From assembly GCA_944989445.1 (NCBI GenBank), contig CALYLW010000335.1, positions 62,001 through 126,000 of the forward strand: DNA of 64,000 nucleotides, read 5' to 3'. This document shows, piece after piece, positions 27,701 through 42,700 of the stretch (position 1 is its first letter; each line of letters opens with the position of its first letter). A program made the position numbers and the translations under genes. This stretch comes from Ampullaceana balthica. Lineage: Eukaryota > Mollusca > Gastropoda > Lymnaeidae. The notes below the pieces were generated by a model, which did not search any database, was not told the origin of the DNA, and worked only from the letters and a program-made list of their open reading frames with translations.

Positions 27701-30700
27701 ATGAGTACACATTTCATCTCAATGAGTACACATTTCATCTCAATGAGTACACATTTCATCTCAATGAGTACACATTTCATCTCAATGACTACACATTTCA
27801 TCTCAATGAGTACACATTTCATCTCAATGAGTACACATTTCATCTCAATGAGTACACATTTCATCTCAATGAGTACACATTTCATCTCAATGAGTACACA
27901 TTTCATCTCAATGAGTACACATTTCATCTCAATGAGTACACATTTCATCTCAATGAGTACACATTTTATCTCAATGAGTACACATTTCATCTCAATGAGT
28001 ACACATTTCATCTCAATGAGTACACATTTCATCTCAATGAGTACACATTTCATCTCAATGAGTACACATTTCATCTCAATGAGTACACATTTCATCTCAA
28101 TGAGTACACATTTCATCTCAATGAGTACACATTTCATCTCAATGAGTACACATTTCATCTCAATGAGTACACATTTCATCTCAATGAGTACACATTTCAT
28201 CTCAATGAGTACACATTTCATCTCAATGAGTACACATTTCATCTCAATGAGTACACATTTCATCTCAATGAGTACACATTTCATCTCAATGAGTACACAT
28301 TTCATCTCAATGAGTACACATTTCATCTCAATGAGTACACATTTCATCTCAATGAGTACACATTTCATCTCAATGAGTACACATTTCATCTCAATGAGTA
28401 CACATTTCATCTCAATGAGTACACATTTCATCTCAATGAGTACACATTTCATCTCAATGAGTACACATTTCATCTCAATGAGTACACATTTCATCTCAAT
28501 GAGTACACATTTCATCTCAATGAGTACACATTTCATCTCAATGAGTACACATTTCATCTCAATGAGTACACATTTCATCTCAATGAGTACACATTTCATC
28601 TCAATGAGTACACATTTCATCTCAATGAGTACACATTTCATCTCAATGAGTACACATTTCATCTCAATGAGTACACATTTCATCTCAATGAGTACACATT
28701 TCATCTCAATGAGTACACATTTCATCTCAATGAGTACACATTTCATCTCAATGACTACACATTTCATCTCAATGAGTACACATTTCATCTCAATGAGTAC
28801 ACATTTCATCTCAATGAGTACACATTTCATCTCAATGAGTACACATTTCATCTCAATGAGTACACATTTCATCTCAATGAGTACACATTTCATCTCAATG
28901 AGTACACATTTCATCTCAATGAGTACACATTTCATCTCAATGAGTACACATTTCATCTCAATGACTACACATTTCATCTCAATGAGTACACATTTCATCT
29001 CAATGACTACACATTTCATCTCAATGAGTACACATTTCATCTCAATGAGTACACATTTCATCTCAATGAGTACACATTTCATCTCAATGAGTACACATTT
29101 CATCTCAATGAGTACACATTTCATCTCAATGAGTACACATTTCATCTCAATGAGTACACATTTCATCTCAATGAGTACACATTTCATCTCAATGACTACA
29201 CATTTCATCTCAATGAGTACACATTTCATCTCAATGAGTACACATTTCATCTCAATGACTACACATTTCATCTCAATGACTACACATTTCATCTCAATGA
29301 GTACACATTTCATCTCAATGAGTACACATTTCATCTCAATGAGTACACATTTCATCTCAATGAGTACACATTTCATCTCAATGAGTACACATTTCATCTC
29401 AATGAGTACACATTTCATCTCAATGAGTACACATTTCATCTCAATGAGTACACATTTCATCTCAATGAGTACACATTTCATCTCAATGAGTACACATTTC
29501 ATCTCAATGAGTACACATTTCATCTCAATGAGTACACATTTCATCTCAATGAGTACACATTTCATCTCAATGAGTACACATTTCATCTCAATGAGTACAC
29601 ATTTCATCTCAATGAGTACACATTTCATCTCAATGAGTACACATTTCATCTCAATGAGTACACATTTCATCTCAATGAGTACACATTTCATCTCAATGAG
29701 TACACATTTCATCTCAATGAGTACACATTTCATCTCAATGAGTACACATTTCATCTCAATGAGTACACATTTCATCTCAATGAGTACACATTTCATCTCA
29801 ATGAGTACACATTTCATCTCAATGAGTACACATTTCATCTCAATGAGTACACATTTCATCTCAATGAGTACACATTTCATCTCAATGAGTACACATTTCA
29901 TCTCAATGAGTACACATTTCATCTCAATGAGTACACATTTCATCTCAATGAGTACACATTTCATCTCAATGAGTACACATTTCATCTCAATGAGTACACA
30001 TTTCATCTCAATGAGTACACATTTCATCTCAATGAGTACACATTTCATCTCAATGAGTACACATTTCATCTCAATGAGTACACATTTCATCTCAATGAGT
30101 ACACATTTCATCTCAATGAGTACACATTTCATCTCAATGAGTACACATTTCATCTCAATGAGTACACATTTCATCTCAATGAGTACACATTTCATCTCAA
30201 TGAGTACACATTTCATCTCAATGAGTACACATTTCATCTCAATGAGTACACATTTCATCTCAATGAGTACACATTTCATCTCAATGAGTACACATTTCAT
30301 CTCAATGAGTACACATTTCATCTCAATGAGTACACATTTCATCTCAATGAGTACACATTTCATCTCAATGAGTACACATTTCATCTCAATGAGTACACAT
30401 TTCATCTCAATGAGTACACATTTCATCTCAATGAGTACACATTTCATCTCAATGAGTACACATTTCATCTCAATGAGTACACATTTCATCTCAATGAGTA
30501 CACATTTCATCTCAATGAGTACACATTTCATCTCAATGAGTACACATTTCATCTCAATGAGTACACATTTCATCTCAATGAGTACACATTTCATCTCAAT
30601 GAGTACACATTTCATCTCAATGAGTACACATTTCATCTCAATGAGTACACATTTCATCTCAATGAGTACACATTTCATCTCAATGAGTACACATTTCATC

Positions 30701-33700
30701 TCAATGAGTACACATTTCATCTCAATGAGTACACATTTCATCTCAATGAGTACACATTTCATCTCAATGAGTACACATTTCATCTCAATGAGTACACATT
30801 TCATCTCAATGAGTACACATTTCATCTCAATGAGTACACATTTCATCTCAATGAGTACACATTTCATCTCAATGAGTACACATTTCATCTCAATGAGTAC
30901 ACATTTCATCTCAATGAGTACACATTTCATCTCAATGAGTACACATTTCATCTCAATGAGTACACATTTCATCTCAATGAGTACACATTTCATCTCAATG
31001 AGTACACATTTCATCTCAATGAGTACACATTTCATCTCAATGAGTACACATTTCATCTCAATGAGTACACATTTCATCTCAATGAGTACACATTTCATCT
31101 CAATGAGTACACATTTCATCTCAATGAGTACACATTTCATCTCAATGAGTACACATTTCATCTCAATGAGTACACATTTCATCTCAATGAGTACACATTT
31201 CATCTCAATGAGTACACATTTCATCTCAATGAGTACACATTTCATCTCAATGAGTACACATTTCATCTCAATGAGTACACATTTCATCTCAATGAGTACA
31301 CATTTCATCTCAATGAGTACACATTTCATCTCAATGAGTACACATTTCATCTCAATGAGTACACATTTCATCTCAATGAGTACACATTTCATCTCAATGA
31401 GTACACATTTCATCTCAATGAGTACACATTTCATCTCAATGAGTACACATTTCATCTCAATGAGTACACATTTCATCTCAATGAGTACACATTTCATCTC
31501 AATGAGTACACATTTCATCTCAATGAGTACACATTTCATCTCAATGAGTACACATTTCATCTCAATGAGTACACATTTCATCTCAATGAGTACACATTTC
31601 ATCTCAATGAGTACACATTTCATCTCAATGAGTACACATTTCATCTCAATGAGTACACATTTCATCTCAATGACTACACATTTCATCTCAATGAGTACAC
31701 ATTTCATCTCAATGAGTACACATTTCATCTCAATGAGTACACATTTCATCTCAATGAGTACACATTTCATCTCAATGAGTACACATTTCATCTCAATGAG
31801 TACACATTTCATCTCAATGAGTACACATTTCATCTCAATGAGTACACATTTCATCTCAATGAGTACACATTTTCATCTCAATGAGTACACATTTCATCTC
31901 AATGAGTACACATTTCATCTCAATGAGTACACATTTCATCTCAATGAGTACACATTTCATCTCAATGAGTACACATTTCATCTCAATGAGTACACATTTC
32001 ATCTCAATGAGTACACATTTCATCTCAATGAGTACACATTTCATCTCAATGAGTACACATTTCATCTCAATGAGTACACATTTCATCTCAATGAGTACAC
32101 ATTTCATCTCAATGAGTACACATTTCATCTCAATGAGTACACATTTCATCTCAATGAGTACACATTTCATCTCAATGAGTACACATTTCATCTCAATGAG
32201 TACACATTTCATCTCAATGAGTACACATTTCATCTCAATGAGTACACATTTCATCTCAATGAGTACACATTTCATCTCAATGAGTACACATTTCATCTCA
32301 ATGAGTACACATTTCATCTCAATGAGTACACATTTCATCTCAATGAGTACACATTTCATCTCAATGAGTACACATTTCATCTCAATGAGTACACATTTCA
32401 TCTCAATGAGTACACATTTCATCTCAATGACTACACATTTCATCTCAATGAGTACACATTTCATCTCAATGAGTACACATTTCATCTCAATGAGTACACA
32501 TTTCATCTCAATGAGTACACATTTCATCTCAATGAGTACACATTTCATCTCAATGAGTACACATTTCATCTCAATGAGTACACATTTCATCTCAATGAGT
32601 ACACATTTCATCTCAATGAGTACACATTTCATCTCAATGAGTACACATTTCATCTCAATGAGTACACATTTCATCTCAATGAGTACACATTTCATCTCAA
32701 TGAGTACACATTTCATCTCAATGAGTACACATTTCATCTCAATGAGTACACATTTCATCTCAATGAGTACACATTTCATCTCAATGAGTACACATTTCAT
32801 CTCAATGAGTACACATTTCATCTCAATGAGTACACATTTCATCTCAATGAGTACACATTTCATCTCAATGAGTACACATTTCATCTCAATGAGTACACAT
32901 TTCATCTCAATGAGTACACATTTCATCTCAATGAGTACACATTTCATCTCAATGAGTACACATTTCATCTCAATGAGTACACATTTCATCTCAATGAGTA
33001 CACATTTCATCTCAATGAGTACACATTTCATCTCAATGAGTACACATTTCATCTCAATGAGTACACATTTCATCTCAATGAGTACACATTTCATCTCAAT
33101 GAGTACACATTTCATCTCAATGAGTACACATTTCATCTCAATGAGTACACATTTCATCTCAATGAGTACACATTTCATCTCAATGAGTACACATTTCATC
33201 TCAATGAGTACACATTTCATCTCAATGAGTACACATTTCATCTCAATGAGTACACATTTCATCTCAATGAGTACACATTTCATCTCAATGAGTACACATT
33301 TCATCTCAATGAGTACACATTTCATCTCAATGAGTACACATTTCATCTCAATGAGTACACATTTCATCTCAATGAGTACACATTTCATCTCAATGAGTAC
33401 ACATTTCATCTCAATGAGTACACATTTCATCTCAATGAGTACACATTTCATCTCAATGAGTACACATTTCATCTCAATGAGTACACATTTCATCTCAATG
33501 AGTACACATTTCATCTCAATGAGTACACATTTCATCTCAATGAGTACACATTTCATCTCAATGAGTACACATTTCATCTCAATGAGTACACATTTCATCT
33601 CAATGAGTACACATTTCATCTCAATGAGTACACATTTCATCTCAATGAGTACACATTTCATCTCAATGAGTACACATTTCATCTCAATGAGTACACATTT

Positions 33701-36700
33701 CATCTCAATGAGTACACATTTCATCTCAATGAGTACACATTTCATCTCAATGAGTACACATTTCATCTCAATGAGTACACATTTCATCTCAATGAGTACA
33801 CATTTCATCTCAATGAGTACACATTTCATCTCAATGAGTACACATTTCATCTCAATGAGTACACATTTCATCTCAATGAGTACACATTTCATCTCAATGA
33901 GTACACATTTCATCTCAATGAGTACACATTTCATCTCAATGAGTACACATTTCATCTCAATGAGTACACATTTCATCTCAATGAGTACACATTTCATCTC
34001 AATGAGTACACATTTCATCTCAATGAGTACACATTTCATCTCAATGAGTACACATTTCATCTCAATGAGTACACATTTCATCTCAATGAGTACACATTTC
34101 ATCTCAATGAGTACACATTTCATCTCAATGAGTACACATTTCATCTCAATGAGTACACATTTCATCTCAATGAGTACACATTTCATCTCAATGAGTACAC
34201 ATTTCATCTCAATGAGTACACATTTCATCTCAATGAGTACACATTTCATCTCAATGAGTACACATTTCATCTCAATGAGTACACATTTCATCTCAATGAG
34301 TACACATTTCATCTCAATGAGTACACATTTCATCTCAATGAGTACACATTTCATCTCAATGAGTACACATTTCATCTCAATGAGTACACATTTCATCTCA
34401 ATGAGTACACATTTCATCTCAATGAGTACACATTTCATCTCAATGAGTACACATTTCATCTCAATGAGTACACATTTCATCTCAATGAGTACACATTTCA
34501 TCTCAATGAGTACACATTTCATCTCAATGAGTACACATTTCATCTCAATGAGTACACATTTCATCTCAATGAGTACACATTTCATCTCAATGAGTACACA
34601 TTTCATCTCAATGAGTACACATTTCATCTCAATGAGTACACATTTCATCTCAATGAGTACACATTTCATCTCAATGAGTACACATTTCATCTCAATGAGT
34701 ACACATTTCATCTCAATGAGTACACATTTCATCTCAATGAGTACACATTTCATCTCAATGAGTACACATTTCATCTCAATGAGTACACATTTCATCTCAA
34801 TGAGTACACATTTCATCTCAATGAGTACACATTTCATCTCAATGAGTACACATTTCATCTCAATGAGTACACATTTCATCTCAATGAGTACACATTTCAT
34901 CTCAATGAGTACACATTTCATCTCAATGAGTACACATTTCATCTCAATGAGTACACATTTCATCTCAATGAGTACACATTTCATCTCAATGAGTACACAT
35001 TTCATCTCAATGAGTACACATTTCATCTCAATGAGTACACATTTCATCTCAATGAGTACACATTTCATCTCAATGAGTACACATTTCATCTCAATGAGTA
35101 CACATTTCATCTCAATGAGTACACATTTCATCTCAATGAGTACACATTTCATCTCAATGAGTACACATTTCATCTCAATGAGTACACATTTCATCTCAAT
35201 GAGTACACATTTCATCTCAATGAGTACACATTTCATCTCAATGAGTACACATTTCATCTCAATGAGTACACATTTCATCTCAATGAGTACACATTTCATC
35301 TCAATGAGTACACATTTCATCTCAATGAGTACACATTTCATCTCAATGAGTACACATTTCATCTCAATGAGTACACATTTCATCTCAATGAGTACACATT
35401 TCATCTCAATGAGTACACATTTCATCTCAATGAGTACACATTTCATCTCAATGAGTACACATTTCATCTCAATGAGTACACATTTCATCTCAATGAGTAC
35501 ACATTTCATCTCAATGAGTACACATTTCATCTCAATGAGTACACATTTCATCTCAATGAGTACACATTTCATCTCAATGAGTACACATTTCATCTCAATG
35601 AGTACACATTTCATCTCAATGAGTACACATTTCATCTCAATGAGTACACATTTCATCTCAATGAGTACACATTTCATCTCAATGAGTACACATTTCATCT
35701 CAATGAGTACACATTTCATCTCAATGAGTACACATTTCATCTCAATGAGTACACATTTCATCTCAATGAGTACACATTTCATCTCAATGAGTACACATTT
35801 CATCTCAATGAGTACACATTTCATCTCAATGAGTACACATTTCATCTCAATGAGTACACATTTCATCTCAATGAGTACACATTTCATCTCAATGAGTACA
35901 CATTTCATCTCAATGAGTACACATTTCATCTCAATGAGTACACATTTCATCTCAATGAGTACACATTTCATCTCAATGAGTACACATTTCATCTCAATGA
36001 GTACACATTTCATCTCAATGAGTACACATTTCATCTCAATGAGTACACATTTCATCTCAATGAGTACACATTTCATCTCAATGAGTACACATTTCATCTC
36101 AATGAGTACACATTTCATCTCAATGAGTACACATTTCATCTCAATGACTACACATTTCATCTCAATGACTACACATTTCATCTCAATGAGTACACATTTC
36201 ATCTCAATGACTACACATTTCATCTCAATGAGTACACATTTCATCTCAATGAGTACACATTTCATCTCAATGAGTACACATTTCATCTCAATGAGTACAC
36301 ATTTCATCTCAATGAGTACACATTTCATCTCAATGAGTACACATTTCATCTCAATGACTACACATTTCATCTCAATGAGTACACATTTCATCTCAATGAG
36401 TACACATTTCATCTCAATGAGTACACATTTCATCTCAATGAGTACACATTTCATCTCAATGAGTACACATTTCATCTCAATGAGTACACATTTCATCTCA
36501 ATGAGTACACATTTCATCTCAATGAGTACACATTTTCATCTCAATGAGTACACATTTCATCTCAATGAGTACACATTTCATCTCAATGAGTACACATTTC
36601 ATCTCAATGAGTACACATTTCATCTCAATGAGTACACATTTCATCTCAATGAGTACACATTTCATCTCAATGAGTACACATTTCATCTCAATGAGTACAC

Positions 36701-39700
36701 ATTTCATCTCAATGAGTACACATTTCATCTCAATGAGTACACATTTCATCTCAATGAGTACACATTTCATCTCAATGACTACACATTTCATCTCAATGAG
36801 TACACATTTCATCTCAATGAGTACACATTTCATCTCAATGAGTACACATTTCATCTCAATGAGTACACATTTCATCTCAATGAGTACACATTTCATCTCA
36901 ATGAGTACACATTTCATCTCAATGAGTACACATTTCATCTCAATGAGTACACATTTCATCTCAATGAGTACACATTTCATCTCAATGAGTACACATTTCA
37001 TCTCAATGAGTACACATTTCATCTCAATGAGTACACATTTCATCTCAATGAGTACACATTTCATCTCAATGAGTACACATTTCATCTCAATGAGTACACA
37101 TTTCATCTCAATGAGTACACATTTCATCTCAATGAGTACACATTTCATCTCAATGAGTACACATTTCATCTCAATGAGTACACATTTCATCTCAATGAGT
37201 ACACATTTCATCTCAATGAGTACACATTTCATCTCAATGAGTACACATTTCATCTCAATGAGTACACATTTCATCTCAATGAGTACACATTTCATCTCAA
37301 TGAGTACACATTTCATCTCAATGAGTACACATTTCATCTCAATGAGTACACATTTCATCTCAATGAGTACACATTTCATCTCAATGAGTACACATTTCAT
37401 CTCAATGAGTACACATTTCATCTCAATGAGTACACATTTCATCTCAATGAGTACACATTTCATCTCAATGAGTACACATTTCATCTCAATGAGTACACAT
37501 TTCATCTCAATGAGTACACATTTCATCTCAATGAGTACACATTTCATCTCAATGAGTACACATTTCATCTCAATGAGTACACATTTCATCTCAATGAGTA
37601 CACATTTCATCTCAATGAGTACACATTTCATCTCAATGAGTACACATTTCATCTCAATGAGTACACATCTCTGAGTACACATTTCATCTCAATGAGTACA
37701 CATTTCATCTCAATGAGTACACATTTCATCTCAATGAGTACACATTTTATCTCAATGAGTACACATTTCATCCGTCGATGAAAATTGAACAAATAAGTGA
37801 TGCAAGTTGCTGACTGGAAAACTTCCGACTATTTTTAGCTTGAGATCGTACTTCTAAGTAATTACCTCGCAGACGACATTTCTCAATAACAAGATGGCTG
37901 ACATCCATCCATTTTGGCAGTCTGGCCACATCAACCAATCTTTCCCTCCCTTTCTCTGTACCCGCCCGTTTCCCCCCTGGTAACATAAGACATAGTTGTC
38001 TTTGTATTAATACCTTTAGGTAATGGGTAATATTACCTACACTTTAAATATAACACAGCAAATATAACAAACTTTTAAAGATTGTTTAAGGCGTTATTCG
38101 AGGCAAAGTCGATGCTTGTAAAGAGATGACGTCATCGTCCCCACGTGATGTTGTTCAATCTAACATAAATAAACGCTCAAAGCCAATCAAAATAACGATA
38201 ACATTTTACTATAAATTGATGTTTGTTTTCAAAAATGATATTTCAATCATGCGCACTGTACTTTGTTCTTGATGAATCAAGAAAGTAAGAAATAAAATTA
38301 AGATAAACTTTTAACTAATTATTTTTTTAAATCGAGACTTCATTCTAATAATTTTTCAGAATATCAGTGAAAAATAAATAAAGGTAAAAAAATGATTTTT
38401 AAAAACCACGTTTTTACAAACGGACTAAAAAGAAGAAAATAATTTAAAACTTGTAAGTTCAAGTACTTTAATTTAATATGACTAAAAACGTGGGACGGGC
38501 GCTTATGAGGTTTAACAAATGCAGCTCACTCATACTCTCACTTATAGATCTCTCTTTTGCCTTCTAAATTAGAAATCTTTAATTTTTATACCAAACACCC
38601 GCCCCACGTTTTTAGTCATATTAAATCAAAGTACTTAACTTACAAGTTTTAAATTATTTTCTTCTTTTTAGTCCGCTTATAAAAACGTGGTTTTTAAAAA
38701 TCATTTTTTTTTACATTTATTTATTTTATTCTTTTTAGTCCACTAACAAAAACTTGGTTTTTAACAATATTTTTTTACCTCTATTTATTTTACCAAACAC
38801 CTCACAAGCGCCCGCCCAACGTTTTAAAAACATTGTGATGTGGTCACGGGGGGAACTCACGGATGTCAACAAAAGCCGACGGTACAGATGCTTATATATA
38901 GACTATAGATAAACTAAAAAGTTCAATAATTTAATAACGGTAAATTCGATCGATCTGAAAGTTTAACACAATGCATTGTCGTCCAAGATCTATCTGTGGT
39001 AAAATTTTCAGATCTCTAGGACCATCAGAAGTGGTTTAATTTTACGTTACAAGATTTGACGGATACAACATACAAACAGTGTGAGTTAAATAAAAGCTTG
39101 TAAAAAAGCTTGTAATAAAAACGTGGTAATAAGAAAAACCCGTAAAAAACCAAGTTTTTGACTATAAATCCTTTATGTACGAGAAGTAACTAAAAGAATG
39201 TTCATTATAATACGCAGCGCCAGACCATCCAGAAATACAAAATTGCAGTTGTGTCGTAAAACATGTTTAATATAATGCGCACCGATCAGGAATATGTTTA
39301 TAAAAAGAGCTGTCAATAAAATACGCACCTTATTGCGCGACAGAAAGGTTGTTCAATATAATACGCACCGCGACGCTCTATCTCAAAAAATAGCATGATA
39401 CATAGCAATAAATAAAATAATCTAAAAAATCAATAATTTAATTACGGTACATGCGATCGATCTGAAATTATGATACATTGTTTTTATCATCGGTACGAAA
39501 CTGCCTGCAAAATTTCAGCTCGCTATCTTGCGAGCAAGTGGGTTAAAAATCGATCCAAAGTTTTGGCGACAAGCAAGCAAGGGCGGCCGCAGACACCACG
39601 AGTTAATATAAAGGATTTAAAAAGGGACACAGTATCTATTCTATTTCAAATAGTATCCAAATTTTCACACCCTTTACCGCGAACTTTTTCAAATTTATGT

Positions 39701-42700
39701 TGTTTTATTTCTCAGAGAGCACAAAACGGACTCTTCGGTCATAAGTAATCTTTTTCTTTCATTTTATAATTCCGTTACAGGTTTTTCTAAATCCTTTTCA
39801 ACTAACGCAAAGCAGCCCACGGGAATAATACAAAGGTCACGTGTTTTTATTAGAAATGCCTAGTTAATTGCATGTTTTAAATCAGGATTTTTAAAGGATC
39901 ATGTAGTGTAATAAACATTGAAGTACAGAAGATTATTTTGGCTTGACAGGCTCTCGTCCAGGATAACACCATTTCTACCAACGCTCAGTGAGACATTGCG
40001 TCACATCTGTTCGTCCCACTCGTCGTTTCCCGTGATTACATCAGTACAATGTGCATACTCTCAAAACGTCTTGTCTCAATTCTATTCATTGAAGTATAGC
40101 CTCTACTGCTGTGTCTGTGATGCCATAGTTTTATAAGCTGTACAGCTCTAGTTATATAAGTTGTACAGCTCTAGTTATATAAGTTGTACAGCTCTAGTTA
40201 TATAAGTTGTACAGCTCTAGTTATATAAGTTGTACAGCTATAGTTATATAATTTGTACAGCTATAGTTATATAAGTTGTACAGCTATAGTTATATAAGTT
40301 GTACAGCTATAGTTATATAAGTTGTACAGCTATAGTTATATAAGTTGTACAGCTATAGTTATATAAGTTGTACAGCTATAGTTATATAAGTTGTACAGCT
40401 ATAGTTATATAAGTTGTACAGCTATAGTTATATAAGTTGTACAGTTCTAGTTATATACGTTGTAAAGCTATAGTTATACAAGTTGTACAGCTATAGTTAT
40501 ATAAGTTGTACAGCTCTAGTTATATAAGTTGTACAGCTACAGTTTTACAAGTTATACGGCTATAGTTGGATCAGCGTAGCAATTTACATTGTATGAATTG
40601 CACGGCTACTGTTTCGTTAATCATATAACTACAGATTTACAAGTTGTACATCTATAGTTATCTAAGTTTGTCAGCTGTTTTATAAATTCCACAGCTATAG
40701 TTTTATAAGTTCTACAGCTATAGTTATAAAAGTTGTACATCTATAATTATATACGTTGTACAGCGAGAGTTGCACCAACCAAAGATGGATACCTCCCCAA
40801 CTTTTTTTTTAATATTTCACTGGCTTGATTACCTCCCTTAGATGCGTACCCTCCCATAGATTTTATTTTTTATAAACCTCCTTCAGATAGTTGTCCCCAG
40901 TACTGAAACCTTTCTTGTTGTCAATGCACGACCCGTTGTTGTTCATTGATTTAAATCGATTGTTAGATTGATATCCTTTTGTGGCCCCAGGGCCGGCAAC
41001 TACGGCAGACATTTTTCACATCGATTCCAGAGCGATTCATCAAAACAGAACAATAGAAAATGTTTTCAGAACTCTTCCCCGTATAAAAGTCGATAATTTG
41101 AAAGTTTCAGCCGCCCCCCACCCCCCCATACACAACGACAGCAAACGAGAAGGAGCACTATTGTATATTTTTATTTACCTTTTATGCGGACTAATGCAGG
41201 GGCGTAGCTAGGGATAGGTTTTTGCCTCTTCCAATAAGCGTTAGTGCGGTCCGTGGGATTTGGGATGGTGGTGAGTGGTGAAACGTCGGTAACACAACGT
41301 CGGTAACACAACGTCGGTAACACAACGTCGGTAACACAAAGTCGGTAACACAACGTCGGAAACGCAACGAATCCTACGAAATTGACTCGTTCGTTTCCGT
41401 AATAAAAATTAATCAACATGAAAGTCCCTCCAGACATGTAGGTCAGACTCGGAGTGAGTCCCTGGGGGCGGGGGGTGGAGGACATCATGAGTTTATCATG
41501 GTGATCGTCATAACTTTAATGACGTCACTGATTTGCGGCAATGGCAGTGGAGGCACGTTTTTTTTAAAGCAGCTCTTTGTAACATTGGGGATTTGGCAAG
41601 AAGAGGAAGTATGTGCGTTGCAAAGCACATTATTTGAGCAATAAGACAATATAGTGTATATTTTTGTATAACTGCCACATCTCTCACACAGGAAAACCTA
41701 TTTGTATAACTGTCACATCTCTCACACAGGAAAACCTATTTGTATAACTGTCACATCTCTCACACAGAAAAACCTATTCGTATAACTATCACATCTCTCA
41801 CACAGAAAAACCTATTTGTATAACTGTCACATCTCTCACACAGAAAAACCTATTTGTATAACTGTCACATCTCTCACACAGAAAAACCTATTCGTATAAC
41901 TATCACATCTCTCACACAGAAAAACCTATTCGTATAACTATCACATCTCTCACACAGAAAAACCTATTTGTATAACTATCACATCTCTCACACAGAAAAA
42001 CCTATTCGTATAGCTGTCAGATCTCTCACACATAAACACCTATTTGTATAACTATCACATCTCTCACACAGAAAAACCTATTTGTATAACTGTCACATCT
42101 CTCACACAGCAACACCTATTTGTATAACTGTCACATCTTTCACACATAAACACCTATTTGTATAACTGTCACATCTCTCACACATAAACACCTATTTGTA
42201 TAACTGTCACATCTCTCACACAGCAACACCTATTTGTTTGTATAACTGTCACATCTCTCACACATAAACACCTATTTGTATAACTGTCACATCTCTCACA
42301 CATAAACACCTATTTGTTTGTATAACTGTCACATCTCTCACACATAAACACCTATTTGTATAACTGTCACATCTCTCACACATAAACACCTATTTGTATA
42401 ACTGTCACATCTCTCACACGGGAACACCTATTTGTATAACTGTCACATCTCTCACAAATAAACACCTATTTGTTTGTATAACTGTCACATCTCTCACACA
42501 TAAACACCTATTTGTTTGTATAACTGTCACATCTCTCACACATAAACACCTATTTGTTTGTATAACTGTCACATCTCTCACACATAAACACCTATTTGTT
42601 TGTATAACTGTCACATCTCTCACACAGGAACACCTATTTGTATAACTGTCACATCTCTCACACGGGAACACCTATTTGTATAACTGTCACATCTCTCACA

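Noticed and set aside
26407..37781. Open frames of up to 3368 codons on both strands
   Set aside because: They are the 21-bp array read in stop-free frames. The heptad is identical in every unit, frames switch at the two +T units, both strands are open, and the array is inside an intron.
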